64,000 nucleotides of DNA from Pythium myriotylum (Eukaryota; Oomycota; Peronosporomycetes; Pythiales; Pythiaceae). The translations under genes and the position numbers were made by a program. Location of the stretch: the NCBI GenBank assembly GCA_023091665.1, contig JALJCQ010000027.1, positions 1 to 64,000 on the forward strand, read 5' to 3'. The notes below the pieces were generated by a model that did not search any database, had not been told where the DNA came from, and worked only from the letters and a program-made list of their open reading frames with translations. Below, in pieces: positions 20,258 to 32,000 of this stretch; the stretch's first letter is position 1, and each line of letters begins with the position of its first letter.

Positions 20258-20456
20258 CGAGACCACCACACTCCTATCCATACGCTTCAGGACTCAAATC
20301 CTGAGATTTCCCGAAGTGCTGGCGAATGGGCCCTCCTCGACAAACAGAGATTTGGCAAATCGAATCTGGACGAATTTAGGCCGCAGAATCCTGAAAATCC
20401 GTCCGAAAGTGGATATATCGTCCTGCATATTTTGGTGAATCCAGCATCATTTATCT

Positions 20457-22564
20457 TTGACTGACTATGTCTTCCGGCTCACCATCTGGCTTCCAGAAAA
20501 CACAGTTGCCAAAAGCCAAACTAATCTCTCCTCGTCCCGACGATCCTGTTGCTTCCAACGGCACTTGGATGTGATGAACAACCCGCATGCATCTACGGAA
20601 GACAAGCTAGCCTCGCTCCGCGGTTTGAATAGCCCGATCACAACGGCGAAGTACCCCCTGGTTCTCGATTGTGGCGATGCGTTTGCCTCAATTGGTTACC
20701 CCCGCCTGATTACGTCCATCTACGAAGATCAGACAGATCCTGAAGTACGTGGCATGTTGCGAGCGCAATTTGTCACCCAGATAGCCAAGCGCGCGGATGG
20801 TATCGTTTCTTCTGTCGAACGCAAGAGGCTCGAGCACGTCTCTCGCGTAAGAAGGTGACCATTTTTGGGCAGGCGTTTTGTTTCAAGGGACGCGACTTGA
20901 TGGAGGACCTATTTTTCTTCGACATCATCGGCTTCGATGCCTTGCTCAATCACAACCAGCTCCTAGAAGGCCTCATAAAGTTGGGAATCGCGATTGCATT
21001 TGCAGCCCCACGTATTGCGGAGATCCATTCCCGGCTGAGCTGCCCGATCCTCCGTGTATATGCTGCAAGCGCTGGGGTTCCCGACGCCTGTGTTGTTGGC
21101 GGTGGCATCCTCAACCAACTACGCTTTGGTGGCCGCTTCTTCGCTGTCCAGCCTCGTGGCCATGCATCCGAACTCCCGAAGGTACCGCGTGGACACCGCT
21201 CTCCCTTCTGTCTCGATATCGATGCTGCGCTGGAACATACTCAAGAGAGCGATCCGATTGATGTCGACCAAGCCGGCACGCTCACTAGCGCTGGTGATCC
21301 AGACGGGTCAGGAGATGAGAGCATGGAGGTCTCATACGTCCATGCATCGGACGTGACGGCACCAACTACCCTCGCCAGGTTTATCAACTCCCCAGCGCCT
21401 TCTCAGTTCATTGAGGTATGCCGAAAAAGCACGCGCAGGCAACAAGCTTCCCAACCAATCCGGCACCACCCTCCCAGCCTTGGGATTATTTGTGATATGG
21501 GAAGATACGCAGTCCTTGCTGATCTTGATGTGGAGCTCGAGATTGAAGAATGGTCGGCCCCCGAAGAACCCCCGGTACAGCCATCTCGTATCTCAATATC
21601 CGCGAAGATTACCGGAGACTTACCCGACGAAGTTTCTAATGTGGTCTGCGGTGATTTCCCGATTAGTGTTCCCAACCAAGATGATGAAACAGTCTGTGAC
21701 ATTCAGGATGCTCCAATGACCTATGGAGAACTTGTGCGCCATGCGAAAGTAGTTCACAAACCGAGCTCAGCAGAAGTGCGTGCTAAAGCAAGCGATGACG
21801 CGTTTGATGCGATGCCCCATGTCTACAAGACACTAGACACTGAGCCCGACGCCAGCGTTGTCCTTGCCACAATCCACGACCAGCCATTAGCAAGTAGACT
21901 CGTCCTTAGCGCGTGGGCTGGGCATAATCCCGCAAATGCTGAACGTCTCGTTAACCTACATCTACTGTACCGTTGTATGGCCGCCAGGTACTCCCACAAG
22001 AGTAAGAGCTTCGAACAACTTCATCAAGACTGGTTTCACACGACAGTGCCGGAGAACCGCGGGGACTTCGAGCCAATATTTGGTTTGTTCAACAGTACCG
22101 CTATGATTGACGTTCCACACCCACGACTTCATCGTGTGCTCGCACTATTTGAACTACTCCTGCACGCTACAGCGCCTTCACTTGTAAGAAACGACCAGAT
22201 TCTAACTATTCTAACAGGAGCTCGAGTATGGTGGCTGCCGACAGAACCTCTGCGCCTTCTCCGCCCGATCACGCTTCTCTTGCTGGCTGCCAGCCCGTTA
22301 GGTCGACTCATCTTCCGGTCCACGCCACTACACGATGGACTCCGTGCTGAGACGACCTTGCTTATTGAAACCGCGTCGTCTATGGACCAGCTTGACCGCC
22401 TGCTCAAGGAAGATTTGACAGTAGTACATACTGGAACATTTCGTGTACGTTTTTTTTCCAACGTTTCTCACACAACCCTACAGACCTTTCTATACCCTCT
22501 CAGATCAACAAACCTATTCCACACCTCCTTTCCACAAAACACAACCAAACCGACTTTCCTATGA
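20457..22564 (+). pseudogene. LINE ORF1-like protein, one frameshift
   Basis: Two overlapping frames (20457-20858 and 20855-22564) join naturally if one base is changed near 20850, where RVRR-stop in one frame becomes RKKVTIFGQAF in the other. The first internal ATG at 20571 is a plausible start. The combined protein of about 640 residues has RFINSPAPSQFIEVCRK and YAVLADLDVELE, a layout seen in ORF1 proteins of non-LTR retrotransposons. No zinc knuckle was found. Its 3' end runs into a direct repeat of about 215 bp that recurs at 28658. A LINE reverse transcriptase lies nearby but on the other strand. The identification rests on layout, not on a catalytic motif. Confidence 0.42.
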
Positions 22565-22650
22565 CCTCATTAAGAACAAGCACTCTTAAATCATTTTCCA
22601 CACCAAAAATTCGCGAAGGTTCGGGGCATACCTGAGAGACTCAGAAAATC
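22434..22650 (+). repeat. Direct repeat of about 215 bp, left copy
   Basis: From GTGTACGTTTTTTTTCCAAC to GGGGCATACCTGAGAGAC this segment is about 90 percent identical by eye to 28658-28868, in the same orientation. The left copy overlaps the end of the ORF1-like frame. Both copies are followed on the right by AT-rich virus-like DNA. Confidence 0.85.
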
Positions 22651-22701
22651 CGACTTCACAATAATTATTTCTCTATTCTGACATAAAATTAGTAAGTAGT
22701 A
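22651..22701. other. AT-rich flank with left target duplication
   Basis: This AT-rich stretch follows the direct repeat. Its end (22691-22701, AGTAAGTAGTA) is repeated exactly at 23289-23299 on the other side of the truncated LINE. Confidence 0.75.
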
Positions 22702-23288
22702 GATGATGAAGATGAAGTCTATTGAGCGCAATAAATGTACCCTAATAGCTGGAGCTCGGTGCGTTCCGGTATTACCGTGGGTCAACCTGGCTGGCTAGCC
22801 AGGGATGTAAGTCGGAGGCGAGGAGCTGGGGCAGGTCTGTGTGGCAGTCCCTGCCGGTGGGGTGGCGGACAAGGCTCGTTGTGTGAGCTGTCGTCGCATG
22901 AGTGGCCAGTGCTTTGGCCATGGCGTTGTGTGCTGTTACCTGGTGATGCCACCGTTGAACGCCGACTTGGTCAGCTAGGCGCCGGGCCTTGTGGTAGAGC
23001 GGCCGTAGACGCGCGTTCCGGGGTGGCCTGTACGCACGAAGCTGCTGGAGGAGGAGCGCGTTGTCTCCGATGACAGTGAGGTCGTGCCAGTCATTATCAA
23101 CCGCCGCTTGTAGGCCCGCGAGGAGTCCGTGGTACGCAGCTTGGTTGTGAGTGATGGCGGGGTCCGGCAGGGACACTTCTACGCTCCATAGTATCGTCGA
23201 AGTGGTGCCCTCCGTCGCAAGGTCGACGAGGACGGCTCCGGCTCCGCCAGGCCCTGGATTGTTGCGGGTGATGCCCGCAAAGAAGACA
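22702..23288 (-). mobile_element. 5'-truncated LINE with RNase H, 11-bp target duplication
   Basis: The minus-strand insert is 587 bp. It begins within the RNase H coding region and ends with TGCGCTCAATAGACTTCATC and a CATCATC-type tail. It is bounded by exact copies of AGTAAGTAGTA at 22691-22701 and 23289-23299. The 3' tail is the same as in the 66-bp insertion at 6438-6503, so both come from one LINE family. The insert landed just upstream of the ExoX-like gene. Confidence 0.82.
22772..23288 (-). pseudogene. LINE RNase H domain fragment
   Basis: The open frame reads NNPGPGGAGAVLVD, then an acidic residue in SVEVSLPD, QAAYHGLLAGLQAAVDN and VIGDNALLLQQ, ending in VTAHNAMAKALA. This is the order of type I RNase H motifs: GxGxG start, E in the ExxAL-like helix, D in GDN, and a final H/N-rich segment. 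Several LINE clades carry such a domain after the reverse transcriptase. Here only the domain and the 3' tail survive because of 5' truncation. The first residues of the open frame (to 23314) come from flanking DNA. Confidence 0.75.
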
Positions 23289-23329
23289 GTAAGTAGTATA
23301 TAGGGATACACCATACACTACACATAAAA

Positions 23330-23674
23330 ATGTCCGTTATTTTAGAGTTCGGAAAATACAAGGGAAAGGCTCTTGAGGAAGTATATGATCAAGATGCGTC
23401 ATACTGTCGATGGTTATACAATCAACAATCCGAAGAATCGGATATCAAACGCTTTTTACAAGGTAAGTTCCAAGATGGAGACGATAGTTATATCATGCGG
23501 TGGGGCAAACATAAGAACAAATCAGTTAAGTGGATTGTTGAAAACGATACCCAATATTTCAATTGGATGTGTAAAAATGAATATATCAAGAATAAATGCC
23601 CATCATTGAAAGAAAACCTGAACGAATTTAACACACAGAATTTAAAAAGGAATCAACATCCTTTTTTGTCTTAA
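23330..23674 (+). CDS. ExoX-like C-terminal domain protein, two repeats
   Basis: A 114-residue protein is encoded in AT-rich DNA unlike the surrounding host sequence. It contains two copies of a short motif, FGKYKGKALEEVYDQDASYC with W afterwards (residues about 6-30) and WGKHKNKSVKWIVENDTQYF with W (about 54-76). The (F/W)GKxKxK...(Y/W)xxW pattern matches the small domain found at the C-terminus of exonuclease X-like proteins and in many large DNA viruses of protists. A start context ACATAAAAATG resembles those of the viral genes further right. It is probably a fragment of a virus related to the one at 28.9 kb. Confidence 0.6.
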   Translation: MSVILEFGKYKGKALEEVYDQDASYCRWLYNQQSEESDIKRFLQGKFQDGDDSYIMRWGKHKNKSVKWIVENDTQYFNWMCKNEYIKNKCPSLKENLNEFNTQNLKRNQHPFLS

Positions 23675-23920
23675 CCTCCTTTATCTGAAACTGGAACCTT
23701 TTTTTTTAGCTGTAACTTTGGCAGCCAGAAGCCAGCACTATGATGGACTCCTCTCGACTGCAAAATGGCAGGCAGTGATGAGATATGGAGATTCTAAACA
23801 AGTTTGTTCACCGTAATTTCTTACATGCATCAATTCCCTACTAACGCTATACAGGCAAACATGCACTAAAAATCGCTCGATTCCTAATAAGTGGAGCCGG
23901 AGGGCGATTTTGTTCGTCCT

Positions 23921-23959
23921 CGATTGAATAATATTCAATCGACTGTGAAACCTCACAGT
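23921..23959. repeat. Two adjacent short hairpins
   Basis: Positions 23921-23941 form a perfect palindrome with 10-bp arms around one base (CGATTGAATA arms). It is followed at once by ACTGTGA and TCACAGT around AACC (23942-23959). Confidence 0.85.
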
Positions 23960-24404
23960 GTTGATGTGTACTACGGTACGAGTTTTGACGGCAGCAAGAA
24001 ACGTGCTATTGTGAGCCCGGGATGTTTGTTGACCAGTATCAATAGCCGGTGCTGTCTGCACGTCGTTGGCATGGTGACGCCCATAATCATTCCGATGACG
24101 CGTCACCCGTGTCCTTATCTCTCTTTGCCATGAAGGTAAAGTACAAGAAACCTAGACCGGGCTCTCCATAGTCAGATCGAAACCTCCCCAAAATGGCGTG
24201 AGGACGGGTGTCCGTTTGCTCCAACACACGCATGACGTTTTCCCGTTCTCACGAATTCGCCCCATAATGATAACAAAGGATAAAGCTGCTGATGGACGGG
24301 GGTCAATAAATCGGAATCGGTTCACCATAGCATAGCAGTGGAATTACCCTACGCGACGAAATAACCGGATGTAGCCTCGAAATGGCTCACACACTATTAA
24401 TAAC

Positions 24405-24467
24405 AGAGAGTGGAGCGCTCCACTCTCTACTCACTCTGAAACGAACGCTCCACGGAGCGTTCGTTTC
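24405..24467. repeat. Perfect 24-bp palindrome plus 14-bp-stem hairpin
   Basis: Positions 24405-24428 are a perfect palindrome with half-site AGAGAGTGGAGC. Ten bases later, 24438-24451 (GAAACGAACGCTCC) pairs perfectly with 24454-24467 around a 2-base loop. Confidence 0.9.
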
Positions 24468-24469
24468 GT

Positions 24470-27400
24470 TGGGGGGGAAGAAATACCTTTACTTAACCGA
24501 AGTTAGGACCTTCCTTTAAGCACCTAACTCTCGTAACTACTAATTGTTGTCGTTTTCATAACGTCGAGAGGTGAGAAGATAGGGTCCCGTGGACATAGTT
24601 GAGGCTTATGAGTTGCGCGGGGTTGTCGTGTATATATGCGAGGAGTCCTTTATAGTGTGCCTTGTAGGTTGTAAGGATCTGTTTGATGGATACGAAAGCC
24701 GGCGGGGATATCTCAGTACGGTGTTTGCGGTTGACGCGGACGAGCCTCAGGTGTCGCCAGACGATGGCGCGAAAGATCTGCCACAGTAGTTTGATGCCGT
24801 CTTCGTGTCGTGAGTGTTCAGTTCGTATCGGGAGATCAAAGCCAAAAAGGTGATCGTGCTATGTGGGTCTTCTGTCGAATATCGGTCTCCAAGCCGGAAG
24901 CAAGTGTGTCCATATTTGGCTAGCGATGGAACAGTCGAGGAAAAGGTGACGATAGGTCTCGATAGAGTTACAGCCGTGGACGCACAGTCGTCTATCGTGT
25001 TCGCTATGCCAGAAGAAATAGTGAACTGGTAAAATTCGCCACAGTACTCGAGTTGGGATGTCAAGATAGACTGCGGGGATAGCTTGGCGGAGATCGTTGA
25101 GTTCAGAGGCAATTCGGTTGACGTCGAGGCAAGTCGTATCTTGGTGGCGTTGGAAAGGGTGGAGACGCTTGGGCTTCTGACGGGTTGCTGTGAGCCGCCG
25201 TAATATCGTATTCGGGAAGTGAGGGAAGACGTAGCGTTTGGTCGCTGGTCGGATGCTCCACGGCCACTGTGGTTCCTGGGATGAAGGTAGTTCAGTTCTT
25301 TCCACACCGAAATGAGTCACGAGGCAATCGACGATCTGAGTGAGTTGCTTGTGTAAAAACGACAAGGATCGAGAAGACCAATGTGTCACATCACTGCGGC
25401 TGGAGACGATGTATAAAAATTCATCGTTAGTCGGCCAATATTTCCCGTGTAGTAAGAAATCTTGCAGGCTGAAGAATTGGCCAGTAGCAGCGAGTTGTTC
25501 GCGTAGGTGTGCGGTTGATCCCGTTGCGAGCATTTGGTCGCCAGACGGCAGGTCATGTTTCAGGAGAGGGTCGCTATTTAGCCATAGGGGTGCGTGCAGG
25601 AATGTCCGTATTCCGTCAGCCCCCTGCAGGTGATCCCAGGATGTTGTCTCTCGAATTTTGTGCCAAACACGTATCGCACTACTAGCCCACCATGGTCGTA
25701 ACTGGTGATAAGATCGGAGGCCCCGTCGTTCACTCGGTTTAAACCATAGGTAGTCTGCACATTGTGGTCTCCCATAAGGAGAAATCAGGCTGCGAAGGCG
25801 ATAGTCGGCTATTGTTGTCCAATTGAAACTCTCCGGAGCTCTCGTCACCGAGGATGCAAGGCGCTGGATGAGTTTCATCCGCTGACGATCAAGCATGTTG
25901 CCAACACACGGTAGTCGAAGTGTCACCTGTCCTTGATTGTACAGCCATTCGCTTGCAATCAATTGATGTGGGCTGTCGTTAGCAGCAAGTCCCCGCAGCA
26001 CATATTGATTAACCATTCGCTGCCACTGCCGCACTTGATTTCGGCCTACGGATGTGACAGCCGTTGTATACCACAATTGTGAGAGCATGATTGTGCGAAC
26101 GAGGGCAAGGCGACCTTGAATTGTTCGTGCCCTCCACCTCCAGTCCGTGCATGTTTGGATGAACTTCGTGTGAATAACAGATACCCGCGCATCACCATAC
26201 ACTTGTTGTCCCACGAGTATGCCAAGGTATTTTATCGATTCATCCGCCCGGAGCAGCTTTACAGGTAGCAGAAAATTACTCGTCTGGATACTTTCTGTTC
26301 GACGGAAAGCCAGTACGACGGTCTTTTGAAGGTTGATTTTAGCCCCAGACCCTTGACAGAATTCGTCAACAAGTGCAAGTTGTTTTCGACATTGTTCCGG
26401 TCCTCCACTGAATAGAGTAGCATCATCGGCATAGTATGCGCCCGTCGCTGGAGGCAGTCCAGGAATCGCAACACCTAGCTCTGGGTGGGATCGAATGCTT
26501 GAACAAAGAGGCTCCATAGTCATGACAAACAGGAGTGGCGATAGTGGGTCTCCCTGTTTCACACCACGCGTGGGGCGTAGGGGTGGTTGTAACCAGCCGT
26601 TGATATTGAGCACAGTCTCCGCACGTGAGTATAATAGTTGAACCCACGCTAACAGCGATCTTGGGACACCGAAAGCTTCCAACACACGCCACATAAACCC
26701 ATGGTCGACCCTGTCATAGGCTTTTTCGAAATCTAAGAAGGCAGCGTACCCCGGAATGCCACTCTCCGTGAGTTCCTCTTGAAGGTCGAGCACTGTGATC
26801 AGGTTCTGTTGAATTGATCTGCCAGGAACGAATCCTGTTTGATCGTTGTGAATGATATGGGGAATGAAACGGCGAAAACGGTGGGTGAGGACTTTCGAAA
26901 GTATTTTCGTGTCGACTTGCATGAGAGAAATTGGTCGATAGTTCCCCGGTTCCTCTCGCGGTCCTTTCGTGTGGAGAAGACAGATCACACTTCGCCGTTG
27001 GTCGTACATGAGCTCCCCGCGGCGTAGTTGGTAGTGAAAGACACAATGGAGGATTTTTGCGAAGACTGCAGGCGCAATCTGGTACAGGCGAGCAGGTAAG
27101 CCATCTAGACCCGGTGCACCATCAGCTCTGATGGATTTGATTGCTACTTCAAATTCGGTAATCGTTAGGTCCGATCCCAATTCGATTTGAATATTACCTG
27201 GAATGACGGAGTTACACCGTGCCAACAAGTGCTCCTGGGCGGCCATATCCACTGCCATGTCTTCGTCTTCACAGTACTCTGAATCTCCGAACACGCGCCC
27301 CCAGAAACTCTGATGGTGTTGTTTAACCACCCACTCTGATTCCGTAGTCGAGCCGTCTGGAAGCTGGACTCGGTCAATTGGAACGCGGTGTAGTGGAGAC

Positions 27401-28640
27401 CAGAGGGGTCTAAACAACCGCTTCGACGGCGATTCCTCTTCACATAGTTGCCGTTTGAAACGGAGTACTGATAGTGTCTCGTGTAGCGACTGCTCGGCCG
27501 TTATCCATTTGTTTTTCGCTTCTTGCATTAACTCCCAATTGGTGTTTGACGGGTTACGGATGTATGTTTGAATTGAAGAGTCGTATCGAGTTCTCGCTGT
27601 GATGGATTGCGCCCGCGATGGTTGGATATACGACTGTTCTCGCGCCTGAAGCTCTTTACGAATCCTTTTTCTCCAACCATACCATGCGATGCCTGGATTT
27701 CTTGCGGCGTCTAGAGAATCAGCGAAGAGCTCAGCTTCGGAGGCTATCCATTGTTGGATCGATTCTTCTTGAAGCAGCCATGTTGGCGCCCTCCACGGTC
27801 CTCTGCGACTTGAGCACGTCGATGTTACGAGTTCGAGGTAGCATAGGAGGTGATCACTGCAGCGGAACCCGCACTGTTCACTGTCTACATATCCGGCCGA
27901 CCGAACGTCGGCACTAATGAACTTGAGACCAAGATGTAGTCTAGTTGGTTTACACGACCTGGACCGGAGAACAGCCGCTCGTCGGGATGATGAGTCCTCC
28001 AAACATCTTCCAAACCTAAGCGCCCAAGCCATTCCATAGCCGCTACGTTAGCTGCTCGGGATCGTGTTCGCGAATCGAGTTCACTATCCATTATCGTGTT
28101 GAGGTCTCCTCCGACAATGTGGAGTCCATCGTCAGGGAAAGTAGTGGTCAACCTCGTGAAGAAATCGGTTTGTTCTTCCTGGTCAACTGGGGCGTAAATC
28201 ACATGTAGGAATAGCTAGCGTGACCAGCTGAGGTGTACGACAAGGTATCGATCCGGGATCGTGAGTTCATGTAAAACCGTGGCTGTGTCTGCTCCTGGTG
28301 TATCACGATGAATCAAGATCCCAACACCACCATGTCTTCGAGTCTGCATCGAATCATTGATAAAAATGCGAGGATTGTAAGAGGCTTCCAAAGTGCGGGT
28401 CACCCTATCCACCGCGTTGGGATTTGTGAGGTTTAGTTCTTGGAGAAAAACAATGTTGTGCTTGCGAAAATGATGATAACTTTATGATCCGATAGATAAA
28501 AATCCCCCGCTCAGGTTACACGACAATAGTTTGCATGGCGCGGGTAACACGGGACATTGAGCAACCTTAGCAGCGAGCGGCAATAGCAGACACCGTGGTT
28601 AAACTCCAGGTGTCCAAACTGCGCGTCAGTGTCAAAGTCA
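24470..28640 (-). mobile_element. Near full-length LINE (non-LTR retrotransposon)
   Basis: The element lies on the minus strand. Its 5' part, from about 28600, carries an AP-type endonuclease; the reverse transcriptase and a Cys-His region follow. An AT-moderate 3' untranslated segment ends in a C-rich run at about 24470. No RNase H is attached, so it is a different family from the fragment at 22702. The 5' end abuts a copy of the roughly 215-bp direct repeat. Exact ends and target duplication could not be fixed by eye. Confidence 0.75.
24556..28560 (-). pseudogene. LINE ORF2: endonuclease plus reverse transcriptase
   Basis: The endonuclease part (about 28560-27890) shows KHNIVFLQELN, GGVGILIHRD and VIYAPVDQ, then VGGDLNTIMD and LDYILVS. 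It is interrupted by stops near 28490 and 28213 and shifts frame near 27905. The reverse transcriptase frame then runs to a TAG at 24859. Landmarks are PGLDGLPARLYQ, YRPISLMQVDTKILSKVL, FLDFEKAYDRVDH, KQGDPLSPLLF and the catalytic YYADDATLF near 26430. A zinc-binding-like end (CVHGCNSIETYRHLFLDC) lies near 24920. Past the TAG the same frame continues to 24556 with LLWQIFRAIVWRHLRLVR. The element is thus inactivated by at least three stops and one frameshift. Confidence 0.88.
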
Positions 28641-28657
28641 AAAGTAGTAATATATAG

Positions 28658-28868
28658 AACATTACGTGTACGTTTTTTTTTTCAACGTTTCTCACACAAC
28701 CCTACAGACCGTTCTATACCCTCTCAGATCAACAAACCTATTCCACACATCCTTTTCACAAAACACAACCAAACCGACTTTCCGATGTCCTCATTAAAAT
28801 CAAGCATTTTGAAGCATTTTCCAACACCAAATATTCGCGAAGGTTCGGGGCATAGCTGAGAGACACAG
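28658..28868 (+). repeat. Direct repeat of about 215 bp, right copy
   Basis: This is the partner of 22434-22650, in the same orientation, ending GGTTCGGGGCATAGCTGAGAG. Weak similarity continues about 25 bases further left in both copies. It separates the LINE from the viral polymerase region. Confidence 0.85.
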
Positions 28869-29017
28869 AAATATCTGGATTAGAGTATTTATTTATTTAT
28901 TTCATTTTGTTTATATACGTACAAAAAATTTCTATCTTGATATTTCTTGTATAGATATATACGTACGATTTTTTAATTTTATCATTTCAAATTTCTCAAC
29001 CAATATATAAGAAAAAA
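28869..29017. other. AT-rich leader of the viral polymerase gene
   Basis: This short AT-rich stretch contains TATATAAG at 29004-29011 directly before the polymerase ATG. The same octamer precedes the viral protease gene. Confidence 0.5.
29004..29011 (+). promoter_or_regulatory. TATATAAG box before the viral polymerase
   Basis: TATATAAG lies 6 bases upstream of the ATG at 29018. Similar boxes are at 54225-54232 (protease) and, as TATATAAAG, at 38177-38185 (between the ATPase and fibre genes). They may be viral promoter elements. Confidence 0.4.
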
Positions 29018-32000
29018 ATGGCGAAGTCTTCGGATGCATTCAATCAACTTCTGAAACTAAAGATTCCATTAAAAGCTTGGGGAGACTCTTATCGAGCTAA
29101 GATCCGTAATAAGAATGGGCGCGTTGTGTACATCAATAATATTCTCAAGCCATCTAACATCAAATTGATTTCGAGATACTATAAAATTAATGAAGATAAG
29201 ATCAAAACCAACTTGTAAAACACACGCATTAGTAAACCAACTTATAAAACATCAAAGACCAAGTTCGTTGAATCTCATCTTTATGGAAATATCTCTCAAC
29301 GGTCATTCTTTACCGAACTTGAAAATGTTTTGGCTCATCAAGACAAGGCATTTAAAGTTAATATTCAATTAGGATACAAGCTAATCGATGAACGATTTGA
29401 AGAACCATTTGATTACGAGTATCGACCCCAATCCAATACATCCATATTCGATCAACCGATCGCAATTAACTCTAGGAAAGATATTAGATCGAAGGTTATT
29501 GATCATATTAAATCAAAAGATTTCACTACTAAAATCTCTACTCCGAGAAGCGGAGTTAAACTTCAGGAGATTAACGCTTTTAAGATCATGATCTACTACA
29601 GAAATCATTCTCTTGGTGATAGTGAAGTAGTTGTTCCGAAAGCAATAACGGATAATCGACACATTTTAAACTATCCTAAAACAGAAAACAAATGCATGTT
29701 CCACTGTATTGCATACCATTTACAAGATGAGCCTAAGAAAGACTATCGACGTATCACAGCCGCAGTAAAACATCGATTCAAACAGTATTGTGAATTTAAG
29801 AAAATTAACTATTCTGTAGATACGTATAAAGGATTTAAGCCAATTGATATCTATCAGTTCGATGACCTTGAGGAGTGTTTCAAAGTTAATATTGATGTGT
29901 TTGAAATGGATATAGAAACGTCAGAAGTGTCTAAAATAAGAGCTTCAGACAAAAAATTTGAGACAACTATTAACATTATGGATTACAACGGACACGCAAT
30001 GTATATTATTGATATTGATAAAGCTATGGCCAAATATGTTTGCCCAAAATGTGAAATGGTTTTTGGATGTGCTACTAAACTAAAGAATCATAAGAAAAAT
30101 AAGTGCGAATCCAAAACATTAGAAGCTTTTCCCCCTAAACCAACACTATACCGACCAGCAGACAACAAAATCAAATCGTTATATGCCAAATATGGTTTAA
30201 AGACTCAAGACTTTTACCTTGACCATTTTATCGTATATGATTTTGAAGCAATCCTTAAACCACTCGATGGAAACAAGATTTGTAAAATCGAAGATTGCTC
30301 AAAAACGGCAATTTATGGAACTGGTAACGCAAAATCACCAACCCGTTGTCTTGAACACAAAACAAGGCCAATGATTTTAATCGAAAACAAAACAGTTCTA
30401 ACAAATGAACATCAAGCTGTGAGTGTATCAATCTGCAATAGCTTGACTGGGGAAGTTAGATGTTTTATCAATGAAGATCCGCATCAGCTAGTATCGGTAA
30501 TGTTTGAGTACATCAATTCAATCGCTGATAAGATTATTGATTACAACAAAAACAAGTTCCAAATCCTCTACGAGAAGTTGAACACCTCAGAGAAACTAGA
30601 TAAGAAGACACTTACCAAAGAGCGTACAGCAATCGACGAATCTGTCAGTCAAGTTCCTCTACTTGGTTTCAACTCAGGAAAATATGATATCAACTTAATC
30701 AAAAAAGAGATTTTTGATGTAATCGGCTGCGATAACCTACGAATGGTAATCAAGAATCCTGGATATATGTGTATCGCTACTGATAAGCTGAAAATGCTTG
30801 ACATTAGCAATTATATTACTGCAGGAACAAGCTATGATACATACCTAAAGACATACTTAGGCAAATGCAAATGTGAAGATCAGATTCGATGCACTTGTGA
30901 GTTGTCAAAAGGCAAGTTCCCTTACGAATATATCACAACATTTGATAAGCTAAACGAAACTGGATTACCTCCAAGAGAAGCATTCGACTCGAAGCTGAGA
31001 AACTCGAAGATCAGTAATGATGATTATGAACGTATCAAGTTTGTTTGGAACCATTATAATATGAAAACCATTAGCGACTTACTTATTTGGTATAACAACC
31101 TTGTAAAAGCAATCAAGATTCAGCGTGAATTCTATCGAGGCTATGAATTAGACATTTTCACGGATGGTGTCTCTCTTCCAGGTCTCGCTGAAAAGATTTC
31201 ATACCAAACACTTTACAAAGATTTAAAGCTACCTAACCAAACACCGGGTAAAGCATTCAAGTTTCCTAACCATCGCTATGAAGGATACAAGAAGCAAGAT
31301 ATTGAATCCAATCGCGAATTTGACTTGACAATTGATCATCTCAACCACCTATTAGCCAAGCGAAAATATATGTGTTCGTATTGCAATTGTCAATTGAATG
31401 AGTCAAACGTATCTGCTGACCGTGTCAATAACAACAAAGGCCATATCAATGGCAATATCAATATTAGTTGTATCAGTTGCAATGTAGCTCGTAAAGATAT
31501 GTCAATCATTCGATTCAAAGACTACAAACTAACGGAAGCTAATACGAATAAACTTATCTGGTCTATTGATGAGGAACATAAAGACATTTTCTACAAAATG
31601 AAGGCAAACATTGCTGGAGGTCCATCGATAATTTTCGATCGTTATGCTGAAGCAAATGAAACATTCATCAGACATAACAAATCGAAGCTTGTGAAGAAGA
31701 TCAGTGGTTATGATGCCAATGCTCTATACTTATGGGCTGCAGGAAACTCGATGCCTTGTGGTCGCTTAACTACTATTGAAGCATATGATGGTATTATGGA
31801 TGACATCATGAATGATAAACTATTTGGATTCCTGGAATGTGATATTGAAACCCCAGAGCATTTGAAAGAGTATTTCAGTGAGATGACACCAATTTTCAAG
31901 AACATTGAAATTGATCCTTGTAATGAATCTGTTATTGGTAGCCACATGTATGAATACAACAAGACTCAAAAAGATCGCAAGCGTACAGCATCTAGAAAAC

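Larger units (their letters stand above)
23675..24469. other. Spacer rich in perfect hairpins
   Basis: No gene is supported. The region contains at least four strong inverted repeats, listed separately, and intermediate base composition. Its right end abuts the 3' end of the long LINE. Confidence 0.6.
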
